A stretch of 64,000 bases of DNA from JANQMX01 sp965247175 (GTDB lineage: Bacteria; Pseudomonadota; Alphaproteobacteria; Kiloniellales; DSM-21159). Shown here in pieces: positions 24,625 through 32,953 of this stretch (position 1 is its first letter; the number at the start of each line of letters is the position of its first letter). Below the pieces are notes generated by a model that made no database searches, was not told the DNA's origin, and worked only from the letters and a program-made list of their open reading frames with translations. A program made the translations under genes and the position numbers. The stretch covers positions 2,728,001-2,792,000 of the forward strand of contig OZ252006.1 of the NCBI GenBank assembly GCA_965247175.1. Reading direction: 5' to 3'.

Positions 24625-24642
24625 AATGTAAACGGTTACATT
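24625..24642. promoter_or_regulatory. LacI-type operator upstream of the ABC/phosphodiesterase operon
   Basis: AATGTAAACGGTTACATT has 7-base arms (AATGTAA/TTACATT) around a central ACGG that holds the CG typical of LacI-family operators. It lies 54-71 bases upstream of the LacI-type start at 24571, in the promoter region of the operon. Confidence 0.75.
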
Positions 24643-24695
24643 TATGAATATTACATGACGACTGTGGACAGTCGGGCGCAGGGCAGCAGGCGCCG

Positions 24696-24719
24696 GGCGC
24701 TCAAGCCAAGTTGAGCGCC
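24696..24719 (-). terminator. Hairpin downstream of the 157-residue protein gene
   Basis: GGCGCTCAA (24696-24704) and TTGAGCGCC (24711-24719) form a perfect 9-base stem with a 6-base loop, 42 bases after the stop of the minus-strand gene at 24761. No T-run follows, so it is at best a weak or Rho-assisted terminator. Confidence 0.4.
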
Positions 24720-24760
24720 GGAGCCCGACAAACGTCCGGCTAAAACTGCGCTGGCGGAGG

Positions 24761-25234
24761 TTACTCCTCGAACTCGATCAGCACCCCGCCCGGCGCCGGC
24801 GCGCTGAGGCGCACACCTTGGCTCTCGGCATCGACCTCGATGTAGACGCAGTTGTCGTTGGTCAGCACGGCGGAGCCGGTGAGCCCCTCGATCAAGGTCA
24901 GGCCCTGGCTGATCGCGGCGTAGTCGCCGGGAAAGTCCTCCAGCTTGTCGAGATTGTAGACGTTGCCGGTGAACTGCACCTCGGCCACGCCGGTCTCCAG
25001 GAGCTTGGCGCCTGAGGCGTTGAAGTCGCGCGTCGTCCCGTCGTTCAGGGTCAAGGTGCCCTCGCCCCAGCGCGCGCCGACGATGAAGCCGGCCGTCGTC
25101 ATGGTTCCCTTGACCGTGCCGGCCAGCACCGGCTCTACGTCCGGACAGTCCTTGTCCTCCGCCGCGGCTGGCACGGCGGAAACCAAACATGCGCAAACGG
25201 CCACAGCGGCCGACAGCCCGATAACTGACTTCAT
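24761..25234 (-). CDS. Hypothetical secreted protein, 157 residues
   Basis: Signal peptide at residues 1-25 (hydrophobic core, then PAAAED), so it is probably periplasmic. The mature protein is acidic and rich in Gly, Thr and beta-strand-like stretches: GFIVGARWGEGTLTLNDG, VAEVQFTGNVYNL and QGLTLIEGLTGSAVLTND. Two cysteines remain in the mature part (DCPDVE and DNCVYIE). The pattern suggests a small beta-rich fold; I do not recognise the family. It stands alone between the transglycosylase genes and the LacI operon on the same strand. Confidence 0.7.
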   Translation of the reverse strand: MKSVIGLSAAVAVCACLVSAVPAAAEDKDCPDVEPVLAGTVKGTMTTAGFIVGARWGEGTLTLNDGTTRDFNASGAKLLETGVAEVQFTGNVYNLDKLEDFPGDYAAISQGLTLIEGLTGSAVLTNDNCVYIEVDAESQGVRLSAPAPGGVLIEFEE

Positions 25235-25294
25235 CGGCTTTCCCCCCTTTATCGACTGTTTTTCTGCCGAGACGGCCGAGGCCGCATCGGCTTG

Positions 25295-26755
25295 CTACTC
25301 GACGGCCTCGACGGCTTGCGCCCGCTCGAGACGCGCCTCCTCCATGTGCTTATAGGCGACGTAGTACTTGTAGATGTTGCGCACATAGATCACCGGTTCC
25401 CTGCTGATCGCCCGCCCGGCCGCCACCTCGACATTGCCGAACCACTTGTTCGGATCGAGGCCCATCTTCACGGCCCGCTTGCGTGCCTTCGAGATGTTGC
25501 CGGGACCGGCGTTGTAGGCGCCGAAGGACAGCAGGATCTGGTCCACCGGCTCGATCTCGGGATCGTCGAAATACTGCTCGCGCAGGAAGCGCAGATACTT
25601 CACGCCCGCATGCACGTTGTTCTCGGGGTCGCTGATGTCGGGGATCCCAACGTTGGGGTCGGCGGCCGTCGTCGGCAGCACCTGCATGATGCCGACGGCG
25701 CCGGCGTGGCTGCGCTTGCTCTGGTCGAGCCGGGACTCCTGATAGGCCTGCGCGGTGATCATCAGCCAGTCGAAGTCGTACTTCTCCGAAAAGGTCTTGA
25801 TGAGATCCACGGTGTCTTCGTAGCGGGAGCGCGCATCGCCCCGGGTCACGTTGTCGACCCAGGTCTTGCCCCCGAAGTGACGCTTGATCAGGACGTTGCC
25901 GACCATGCTCCCCTTGCGGATGGTGTCGACGAACTCGTTGACCGCCGCCAGGAGCTCGGGGCTGTCCTGCCGTACGACCCAGGCGATCTCACCGCCGCTG
26001 TTGACGGCAAGGTCTTCGTGCACGGTGATGTTCTCGAAGATCTGCGACCAAAGCGCGGCCTTGTGGCTGTCGACGATCACCGCCGGGATGATGCCGCTCT
26101 CGACCATCTCGAGCAGGTCGTAGTCCTCCAGGCGTTCATCGGCGGCCTCGATCGGGATGGCATCCTTGCCATCGGCTTCCCGCTTGGCGTTGAGCGCCGT
26201 GAAATGCTCGAAATAGCTGCTCGACTCGCGCACATGAACCTCGGTCTCGACCAGGTCGTCGAAGCTGGTGACGTCCGGCGCCGCCGGTCCCGTGATGACG
26301 AGCTCGCTGACCTCCTTGTAGGTCGGGTCGCTGAAGGCCACCTGCTCCGCCCGCTCCTCCGTGATCGTGAGGTTTGCCGCAGCGACGTCCGCCCGCCCCT
26401 CGATGACGCTCGGCAGGATCTGGTCGCGCGGCATGGGCATGATCACGACAGCGATCTTCTTCCCCTTCGGGGCGTGCTTTGCGTTGAGGTACTTCTCGAG
26501 CTCCAGTGCGATATCGTAGAGGATGCCGCTCCGCTCGATGCCGTCGTAGGAGAAGAAAAGCGGGTTGTAGGCCGTCGCCATGCGGAGGAAACCGCGCTCC
26601 ACGATGCCGTCGAGATCGCCGCTCCAGGTCTCGCGAGACAGGGTCAGCAGCGCTTCTTCGTCGTCGCTCGATTGGGCGGCCGCAGTGCCTGCAAAGCAAA
26701 ATGCGACAGCGAACGCACCAAGCAAGGCCGATGCGCGGCGGCTCCAAGTTCCCAT
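25295..26755 (-). CDS. MltF-like lytic transglycosylase (SBP_bac_3 + SLT), copy 1
   Basis: A 486-residue periplasmic protein with a signal peptide (SALLGAFAVAFCFAGTAAA). Residues about 45-290 form an amino-acid-binding-protein-like (SBP_bac_3) domain; about 320-450 form a lysozyme-like SLT domain with the catalytic glutamate in AQAYQESRLD, and AVGIMQVLP and SFGAYNAGPGNI typical of the family. MltF cleaves peptidoglycan glycan chains and is controlled by its binding-protein domain. The ATG at 26755 is chosen, with GGGGAG about 10 bases upstream; the longer frame would add 14 non-family residues. It is a paralogue of the gene immediately upstream. Confidence 0.88.
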   Translation of the reverse strand: MGTWSRRASALLGAFAVAFCFAGTAAAQSSDDEEALLTLSRETWSGDLDGIVERGFLRMATAYNPLFFSYDGIERSGILYDIALELEKYLNAKHAPKGKKIAVVIMPMPRDQILPSVIEGRADVAAANLTITEERAEQVAFSDPTYKEVSELVITGPAAPDVTSFDDLVETEVHVRESSSYFEHFTALNAKREADGKDAIPIEAADERLEDYDLLEMVESGIIPAVIVDSHKAALWSQIFENITVHEDLAVNSGGEIAWVVRQDSPELLAAVNEFVDTIRKGSMVGNVLIKRHFGGKTWVDNVTRGDARSRYEDTVDLIKTFSEKYDFDWLMITAQAYQESRLDQSKRSHAGAVGIMQVLPTTAADPNVGIPDISDPENNVHAGVKYLRFLREQYFDDPEIEPVDQILLSFGAYNAGPGNISKARKRAVKMGLDPNKWFGNVEVAAGRAISREPVIYVRNIYKYYVAYKHMEEARLERAQAVEAVE

Positions 26756-26867
26756 GACGGTCGGTCTCCCCTCGTTCCCTCTATCGAGACACGTCACTCA
26801 CCTGCGTCTCTGATTAGTTGCGGAATGTTACGCAGGTTTGCCTGCGAGTCCACGCCCCACGCGTCAC

Positions 26868-28331
26868 CTACTGTTCGACGGCCTCCAGCGCCTTTTCGTG
26901 CGCCGCTTTCAGATTCTCCATGTACTGGTAGGCGACGTAGTACTTGTAGATGTTGCGCACATAGTCGACCGGCTGGCGGCTGATCACCCGGCCCGCGGCG
27001 ATCTCGACATTATTGAACCACTTGTTCGGGTCCAGGCCCATTCTGACGGCGCGCTTGCGCGCCCTGTGGATGTTGCCGGGGCCGGCGTTGTAGGCGCCGA
27101 ACGACAGCAGGACCTGGTCCACGGGATCGATCTCCGGGTCGCTGAAGTACTGCTTGCGCAGGAAATCCATATACTTGACCCCGGCGTGCACGTTGTTCTT
27201 GGCGTTGTAGATGTCGGGAATGCGCACGTTCGGGCCCGCCGCGGTGGCCGGCAGGATTTGCATGATGCCGACGGCGCCGGAAGCGCTGCGCCGTTTCTGG
27301 TCCAGCCTGGACTCCTGATAGCCTTGTGCCGTGATGATCAGCCAATCGAAGTCGTACTGACCGGCGAAGGTCTTGATGATATCGAACACCTTGCCGTAGC
27401 GGTCCCGGGCCTCCCGCGCCATCACGTTTTCCACCCACCTCGGGTTCTTGAGGTAGCGTTTCGCCAGGATGTTGCCGAAGCGGCTGCCCTCGCGCACGTC
27501 CTTGATGAAGCCGTCCACAGCCTCCTTCAGCTTCGGCGCGTCCTTGCGCAGGGCCCAGGCGATTTGCTGGCCACTATCCACCGCAAGGTCTTCGTGCACC
27601 GTGATCTTATCGAAGACCTTCGCCCAAAGCCCCGCCGTGAGGCTGTCGACGATCACCGCCGGGATGGTGCCGGCCTGCACCAGCTCCAAGAGGTCATTGT
27701 CTTCCAGGTTTTCGTCCGCCGCCTGAATCGGTATCGGCGTCAGCCCCTTCTCCTTGCGCGAGGCATTGAGCGCCTGCAGGTGCTCGAAGTAGCTGCTGGA
27801 GCGGCGCACGAAAACGCCGACCTCGGCAAGCTCGTCGAAGCTATTGACGTTCGGCGCAGCAGGGCCGGTGACGACAAGCTCGCTGATGTCGGTATCCGTC
27901 GGTGCACTGAAGGCCACGGTTTTCTGCCGCTCCGGAGTCACCGTCAGATCGGCAATGGCGATGTCCGCCCGTCCGCCGGCGACGCTCGGAATGATCTGGT
28001 CGCGCGCCATGGGCATGACCACGACGTCAATGCGCCGCCCTCTGTGCGCATAGGCCCTGGTGAAGTGACGCTCCAGCTTGTGGGCGATGTCGTGCACCGC
28101 GCCGCGTTGTTCGATGCCGTCGTAGAAAAACAGGATGGGATCGTAGGCCGTGGCGATGCGCAGAAAGCCGCGCTCGACGATGCCGTCGAGATCGCCGCTC
28201 CAGGTCTCGTTGGCCAGCTCCATGAGGGCGCTTTCGCCCTCATCTTGCTGCGCCACCGCGTTGTCCGCCACCGGCAGCGCTGCAAGAACGGCAAGCGCCG
28301 CGCATACCGCGCCTTGGCCCAAGCGTTTCAT
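26868..28331 (-). CDS. MltF-like lytic transglycosylase (SBP_bac_3 + SLT), copy 2
   Basis: A 487-residue paralogue of the gene at 25295, with the same layout: signal peptide (residues 1-28), SBP_bac_3 domain, then the SLT domain with catalytic glutamate in AQGYQESRLD and the motif SFGAYNAGPGNI. The SLT domains of the two proteins are very similar, while the binding domains differ more, suggesting different sensed ligands. The 112-base gap between the genes and the shared direction point to a tandem duplication. No lipobox is seen, unlike some MltF proteins that are lipid anchored. Confidence 0.88.
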   Translation of the reverse strand: MKRLGQGAVCAALAVLAALPVADNAVAQQDEGESALMELANETWSGDLDGIVERGFLRIATAYDPILFFYDGIEQRGAVHDIAHKLERHFTRAYAHRGRRIDVVVMPMARDQIIPSVAGGRADIAIADLTVTPERQKTVAFSAPTDTDISELVVTGPAAPNVNSFDELAEVGVFVRRSSSYFEHLQALNASRKEKGLTPIPIQAADENLEDNDLLELVQAGTIPAVIVDSLTAGLWAKVFDKITVHEDLAVDSGQQIAWALRKDAPKLKEAVDGFIKDVREGSRFGNILAKRYLKNPRWVENVMAREARDRYGKVFDIIKTFAGQYDFDWLIITAQGYQESRLDQKRRSASGAVGIMQILPATAAGPNVRIPDIYNAKNNVHAGVKYMDFLRKQYFSDPEIDPVDQVLLSFGAYNAGPGNIHRARKRAVRMGLDPNKWFNNVEIAAGRVISRQPVDYVRNIYKYYVAYQYMENLKAAHEKALEAVEQ

Positions 28332-28533
28332 GACGTCTCCTACCTGCCGTTGTCCCCTGGCCCGGCCATCTGGCCGGAGCGCCTGGCCGCAGCCGGCCTT
28401 ACCAGGAAAATCTTACGACGACTTGAGCCTGAGTCCAGTTGCGCTTGCCAAAGCGCTGACGGGCGGAGAACTTTGCCGGCCGGCGGCATCGCGCCGCCGC
28501 CAAAAGTCGGCTGATTCTGCCAAGGACGAGAGG

Positions 28534-29562
28534 ATGGGGGTGACCATGCCGGTGACGCTGTCATTGCAGGAGGTCTATGAACTGAGCCGCGCCGCCTTGA
28601 TCGCGTGCGGTGCGAACGAGGCGAATGCCAAAAGCGTCGCCCGCTCGATCCGCGAAGCTGAAGCCGAGGGCATTCGCAACGTTGGCCTCGCCTACCTGCC
28701 GCACTACTGCGAGCATGCTCTCTGCGGCAAGGTCGACGGACAGGCTCAGCCAGAACTCAAGCAAACAGCACCGGCCGCCCTGCTGGTCGACGCCAAGCAC
28801 GGCTTTGCCCACGCCGCCTACGAGGCCGGCGAAGCGGCCCTCGTCTCCTTGGCGAAGAGTCAGGGACTGGCCGCTATGGGACTGGCCAACTCCTATGCCA
28901 GCGGCGTGATCGGCTATTTCGCGGGCCGTATCGCCGAGCAGGGGCTGATCGGTCTGGCCTTCACCAACGCCTCCGCCTCCATCGCCCCATGGGGCGGGAA
29001 GAAGCCGCTGTTCGGCACCAATCCGGTGGCGCTCGGTGTGCCGCGCCCCGATACCCCGCCCATCATTGTCGATCAGTCCTCCAGCACCACGGCGCGGGTC
29101 AACGTGGTGCACGCCGCCCAACGCGGCGAGACCATTCCCGACACCTGGGCGCTGGACGCGGAAGGCCGGCCCACCACAGATCCGAATGAAGGACTGAAAG
29201 GCTCCATCGCACCCCTCGGAGGCTACAAGGGCGCCGGCCTGGCGCTACTGGTCGAGGTTCTGGCGGCCGGGCTGGTCGGCGCCAACTGGTCGTTTCAGGC
29301 TTCGCCGCTGGGCAACAACGAGGGCGGCCCGCCCAACATCGGACAGTTCTTCATCGCCATCGACAGCGGGCTGTTCGGCGCCGGGGACTTCGGCGACAGG
29401 TTGGAGACTTTGGTTGCCGCCATCCGCGCGCAGGAAGGGACGCGCCTGCCGGGCGACGGCCGTCACCAGGCACGGCGCAAGGCGGAGGCGGACGGTGTCA
29501 GCCTCGACGAGGCGCTACACCAGCGTATGATCGACTACGTGGAACGGGCGCCCCTCGGATAG
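28534..29562 (+). CDS. Ldh-family (malate/lactate-type) NAD(P)-dependent dehydrogenase
   Basis: A 342-residue enzyme of the type II malate/L-lactate dehydrogenase family, which also includes ureidoglycolate, sulfolactate and delta-1-piperideine-2-carboxylate reductases. Family motifs are seen: ANAKSVARSIREAEAEGIRN, GFAHAAYEAG, FTNASASIAPWGG, GTNPVALGVP and GYKGAGLALLVEVL. The ATG at 28534 is chosen, with AAGGA 7 bases upstream; earlier in-frame ATGs lie in the divergent gene. Its 3' end overlaps the convergent PAS_5 gene by 48 bases. Substrate not evident. Confidence 0.87.
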   Translation: MGVTMPVTLSLQEVYELSRAALIACGANEANAKSVARSIREAEAEGIRNVGLAYLPHYCEHALCGKVDGQAQPELKQTAPAALLVDAKHGFAHAAYEAGEAALVSLAKSQGLAAMGLANSYASGVIGYFAGRIAEQGLIGLAFTNASASIAPWGGKKPLFGTNPVALGVPRPDTPPIIVDQSSSTTARVNVVHAAQRGETIPDTWALDAEGRPTTDPNEGLKGSIAPLGGYKGAGLALLVEVLAAGLVGANWSFQASPLGNNEGGPPNIGQFFIAIDSGLFGAGDFGDRLETLVAAIRAQEGTRLPGDGRHQARRKAEADGVSLDEALHQRMIDYVERAPLG

Positions 29563-30105
29563 CCGCTGAGGCTTCGGGGCGCAGCGCGCGTCGATGCGGT
29601 CCAGGCACTCGGCAAGGGAGTTGCCGTGCTCGCTGTCGACGACCAGCAGATGCGACATCCCTTCCTCGGCGTCCCCGAACGGCAGGATGATCCGCGCGTA
29701 GGACCACTGCTTCTCGGTCGTCTGCAGAACGATGACATGGGTCAGCGGCTCGCGGCGCTCGTGACACTCTAGATAGTGTTGCCCGATCAAGCGGCCGTAT
29801 GCGGGGGGCTGCATGTCTTCGGGATAGAGGTCCTTCAGGTCGCGGCCATGGGCGCTGCAGACCGCCGTCCCGCTCAAGCGATAGCGAAAGCGCGGCGGCT
29901 CACCAGGTAGGACATCGACTAACATAACTCGCGGGAGCAGGGGCTTGATATCGGCCGGGTCCAACGCGCCACGGGGCGGCAGACGGCGGCCGTCGCACAG
30001 ACGGCCCCAGTACTCGAGGGCCAGGACAAGGTCGGGATAGTCGCTCAGCCCGGTGTCCCGGCCGATTTCGGCCGATTTGATGCGGTGCACGCGCTCCATA
30101 GCCAC
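29515..30105 (-). CDS. PAS_5 (DUF1457-like) domain protein
   Basis: A 196-residue cytoplasmic protein of the PAS_5 type, found mostly in alphaproteobacteria. Features: YPDLVLALEYWGRLCDGRRL, LDPADIKPLLPRVMLVDV, and FRYRLSGTAVCSAHGRDLKDLYPE, followed by a hydrophobic C-terminal strand in the 130s-150s. Role of the family is unknown; the PAS fold suggests sensing of a small ligand. It overlaps the convergent dehydrogenase gene by 48 bases. In-frame ATGs at 30105 and 30099 are both possible starts. Confidence 0.75.
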   Translation of the reverse strand: MAMERVHRIKSAEIGRDTGLSDYPDLVLALEYWGRLCDGRRLPPRGALDPADIKPLLPRVMLVDVLPGEPPRFRYRLSGTAVCSAHGRDLKDLYPEDMQPPAYGRLIGQHYLECHERREPLTHVIVLQTTEKQWSYARIILPFGDAEEGMSHLLVVDSEHGNSLAECLDRIDARCAPKPQRLSEGRPFHVVDHTLV

Positions 30106-30211
30106 ACTTTCTGCGCGCTTGCCTTAGCAATCGATTAACGCGTACCCGAATATCGAATACGATTACAAATAGTCGCACCTAATCCACGAAATCGGATGCT
30201 GCAGGCACACC

Positions 30212-31498
30212 TCACGCGGCGCCGTAGTGCGTGTGCAGCACGGACAACAGCTGCTCGATCTCATCCAGGGTGTTGTAGTGGGCAAGGCCGACGCGCAGCG
30301 CGCCCTCGACCTCGTCGATGCCGAGGTGACGGACCACCTCCAAGGCGTAGTTGTGGCCAGACCAGACGAAGAGATTCTCTCCCGCCAGCCGCTGTGCGAT
30401 CTCCCGCGGCGGGACGCCCGCAATCGTGAAGGAGACGGTCGGCACCCGGCGGGCGAAGTCGGCTTGCTGGGTGATGCCATGCACCGTGAGCCGCGGAATG
30501 CTCTGCAGCCCCTCGATGAGACGCGCCGTCAGATCGCGCTCGTACTGGGCGAAGACGTCGATGGCCGCATGCAGGCTTTGGCCCCGTCCGCGCATGTGGC
30601 GGTAGGGCGCGCGATGGGCCTCGCCCGCCGTGCGCTCGGCCAGCCAGTCGAGATAGGCCAGCGTTCCGTTGAGGCCGGCCATCCCTTCGATATTCGGCGT
30701 GCCGCTCTCGAACTTGTCGGGCAGGTAGTCGCCGACGGCCCGGACCTTGTAGGCGGGCAGTTCGGCAAGCAGCTCCTCGCGGCCCCAGAGCACACCCAGG
30801 TGCGGCCCAAAGAACTTGTAGGCGGAGCAGGCCAGGAAGTCGCAGCCTAGGTCCTGCACGTCGATCGGTCCGTGCGGCGCGTACTGCACCGAGTCGACAT
30901 AAACCAGCGCACCGGCCGCCTTGGCCTTGGCCGCGAGGCCCTTCACGTCGTTGATGGTGCCGATCAGGTTGCTGGCGTGGTTCAGCGCCAGGAGCTTGGT
31001 GCGCCGGGTCAACAGCGGGTCCAGCGCCTCGGGCGCGAACTCGTAAGTGTCGCGATCGAAGTCGAGCCAGCGCACGACGGCGCCGCGGTCTTCGGCGAGC
31101 TGCAGCCAGGGCGCGATGTTGCCCTCATGATCCATGCGGGTGACGATGATCTCGTCGCCAGGTTCGATCCGATGACCGAGCGAGCGCGACATCTGATAGG
31201 TCAGCGTGGTCATGTTGGGGCCGATGACGACCTCACGCGATGAAGCAGCGTTGAGGAAGTCGGCCATGCCGGCATGCGCCTCTTCCACCACCGCCTCGGC
31301 CGCCTGCGTCGTCGGAAAGAAGCCGCCGAGATTGGCGTTGCTTTCGATCAGGCAACGGCTGACGGCATCGACCGTCGCCTGCGGCACCTGGGTGCCGGCC
31401 GGGTTGTCGAGGTAGGCGCGCGGGCGCCCGTCGTCTGTGATCGCGAGCGCGGGGAACTGCGCGCGGACGTCTTCGATGGGGAAGCGGTTCTCAGTCAT
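30212..31498 (-). CDS. Cysteine-desulfurase-like aminotransferase class V
   Basis: A 428-residue PLP enzyme of the cysteine-desulfurase-like subfamily (class V aminotransferases, VC1184-like). The PLP lysine is in CSAYKFFGPHLG; the pyridine-contacting aspartate lies in LVYVDSVQYAPHG; TRMDHEGNIAPW is the substrate-side helix. The subfamily lacks a proven role and many members lack the mobile-loop cysteine of IscS. The ATG at 31498 is chosen over the in-frame GTG at 31501. It diverges from the copper operon. Confidence 0.85.
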   Translation of the reverse strand: MTENRFPIEDVRAQFPALAITDDGRPRAYLDNPAGTQVPQATVDAVSRCLIESNANLGGFFPTTQAAEAVVEEAHAGMADFLNAASSREVVIGPNMTTLTYQMSRSLGHRIEPGDEIIVTRMDHEGNIAPWLQLAEDRGAVVRWLDFDRDTYEFAPEALDPLLTRRTKLLALNHASNLIGTINDVKGLAAKAKAAGALVYVDSVQYAPHGPIDVQDLGCDFLACSAYKFFGPHLGVLWGREELLAELPAYKVRAVGDYLPDKFESGTPNIEGMAGLNGTLAYLDWLAERTAGEAHRAPYRHMRGRGQSLHAAIDVFAQYERDLTARLIEGLQSIPRLTVHGITQQADFARRVPTVSFTIAGVPPREIAQRLAGENLFVWSGHNYALEVVRHLGIDEVEGALRVGLAHYNTLDEIEQLLSVLHTHYGAA

Positions 31499-31592
31499 CA
31501 CCGAGCCTATGACCTGACCGCTAACCGGAAATCAAGCGTTCGATCTCTTTACCGCGCAGCGCACGCCCCAATCTGTGAGCGGTATTTTTCGC

Positions 31593-31623
31593 TTGACCCT
31601 CCAGTGGGAGAAACGCCTAGCAG
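31593..31623 (+). promoter_or_regulatory. Promoter with 19-bp spacer (MerR-type, copper operon)
   Basis: TTGACC (31593-31598) and TAGCAG (31618-31623) are separated by exactly 19 bases, longer than the usual 17 and typical of promoters activated by MerR-family metal sensors such as CueR/HmrR. The spacer begins CTCCAGTGGGAG, which contains a CTCC/GGAG dyad. The predicted start of transcription is about 30 bases before the first copper-operon gene. Confidence 0.55.
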
Positions 31624-31660
31624 AATTGGGCTAGCAGGCTCTAGGAGACGTGGCGCGGGC

Positions 31661-32035
31661 ATGCGCGAAGCAATTAAGCCTTCCGAATGGATAATGCGAC
31701 GGGCAGCCCGTCTGGGCCAGGTAATGGCCCTGATCGCGGCCCTTTTCCTCGCCGCCGGTCCCAGCGCACTACACGCCCAGTTGGACAGCGATCACGGCCA
31801 CAGCCATGACACCGCGTTCTGCGACCATGCTGGCTTGGATGGGCCGACGACAGATGGCGAAGACGAAACCGCCGGTTCGTTCGGCTGCTGCATAGTGCAT
31901 TGCGGCAAGCTGGCGGCGGCTGAGTACTGTCATAGCTTCAGCCGCGCGACTTTGCCGGTGAGCCAGGTCCAACTGGACTCTCACCGGCATGTCATTCTGA
32001 CCTCCGACCCTCCTCCCCCACGAATTCCATCCTGA
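31661..32035 (+). CDS. Small His/Cys secreted protein (DUF2946-like), first gene of copper operon
   Basis: A 124-residue protein with a hydrophobic segment (LGQVMALIAALFLAAGPSAL, residues 17-36) that may be a signal peptide or anchor, followed by histidine-rich (HGHSHD) and cysteine-rich (CCIVHC) stretches and a C-terminal DPPPPRIPS. This pattern resembles DUF2946-type proteins found beside copper genes. AGGAGA lies 12 bases before the ATG at 31661; an in-frame ATG at 31694 is an alternative start. Copper binding is inferred from residues and context. Confidence 0.65.
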   Translation: MREAIKPSEWIMRRAARLGQVMALIAALFLAAGPSALHAQLDSDHGHSHDTAFCDHAGLDGPTTDGEDETAGSFGCCIVHCGKLAAAEYCHSFSRATLPVSQVQLDSHRHVILTSDPPPPRIPS

Positions 32036-32339
32036 CCGAGCCAACCGTTTTTCGACGGGTCTGACCGAGGCGCTGAGCAGATCGCGCTCCGGGCCGAAGG
32101 AAGACGGCGGTCGGGACGACATCCAATGCCCTCGGCATGGCGAGCGGGCTGCGACGACAGCCGTGAGCAGCGCCATTCCCGCCGGCAGAGGACGTGCATT
32201 CCCGCTCCGACCCAACGTGCGCCCGCCTCCAGTGGGCTTCCTTGAAATCCCTTTGTCCGCGGCCTCGATTGCGCAGCAGGCATCGCAGCGCCGCATCCGG
32301 GCAACTCTGCGCTTCAAGCGCAGCCGAAGGAGCTTCTTC
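32036..32339. other. 304-base gap in the copper operon without a convincing gene
   Basis: The stretch between the first copper gene and the cupredoxin gene holds no ORF with family-like features. One notable element is a 7-base hairpin CTGCGCT/AGCGCAG (32307-32313, 32317-32323) ending 3 bases before the ribosome binding site AAGGAG (32327-32332) of the cupredoxin gene. No second promoter is clear. Confidence 0.5.
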
Positions 32340-32927
32340 ATGACTGTAAAAACCACCAAACTCCCTATGGTTCTTGCCACGGCTATCGCCCTGGCCATGT
32401 CCGGTGCTGCAAGCGCCGGCGGCACGCACGGCGGCGGCCACGGCCACAGCGATGGCTTCGCGTTCGGCGAACCCGGCAAGGCCTCAGAGGTCAGCCGGAC
32501 CATCGAGATCACCATGGGCGACAACTACTTCGAGCCGGAGGCGCTGGAGATTGCGGCCGGCGAGACCGTCCGCTTCGTGGTCAGGAACGACGGCGAATTC
32601 CTGCATGAGTTCAACATCGGCACGGCCGCGATGCACGCCGAGCATCAGAAAGAAATGGCGACCATGATGGAGCACGGCATGATGACCGCAACCGGCATGA
32701 ACCATCGGATGATGCAGATGGATCACGCCGCGACGGGCATGTCGAGTCATGTCCATGACGACCCCAACAGCGTCCTGCTCGAGCCGGGTGAGACAGCCGA
32801 GCTCATTTGGACCTTCACCCAAGCCACCGACTTGGAGTTCGCCTGCAATGTGCCGGGGCACTACGAGGCCGGCATGATGGGCGAGTTCAAGTTCAAACGC
32901 GGCGCCAAGTCCGGCACTGGCAACTGA
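32340..32927 (+). CDS. Periplasmic cupredoxin with Met/His-rich insert
   Basis: A 195-residue copper protein. Signal peptide residues 1-26 (LAMSGAASAGG), then a His-rich stretch (GGGHGHSDG). The cupredoxin fold spans about residues 55-190, with ligand histidine in GEFLHEF and the Cys-His-Met set in FACNVPGHYEAGMM. Between the strands is a Met/His-rich insert (residues about 100-140, MMEHGMM, MNHRMMQMDH). AAGGAG lies 7 bases upstream of the ATG at 32340. It probably carries or buffers copper in the periplasm, passing it to CopA (inference). Confidence 0.87.
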   Translation: MTVKTTKLPMVLATAIALAMSGAASAGGTHGGGHGHSDGFAFGEPGKASEVSRTIEITMGDNYFEPEALEIAAGETVRFVVRNDGEFLHEFNIGTAAMHAEHQKEMATMMEHGMMTATGMNHRMMQMDHAATGMSSHVHDDPNSVLLEPGETAELIWTFTQATDLEFACNVPGHYEAGMMGEFKFKRGAKSGTGN

Positions 32928-32953
32928 CGCAATCGACAAAGGAGAGACATGTG

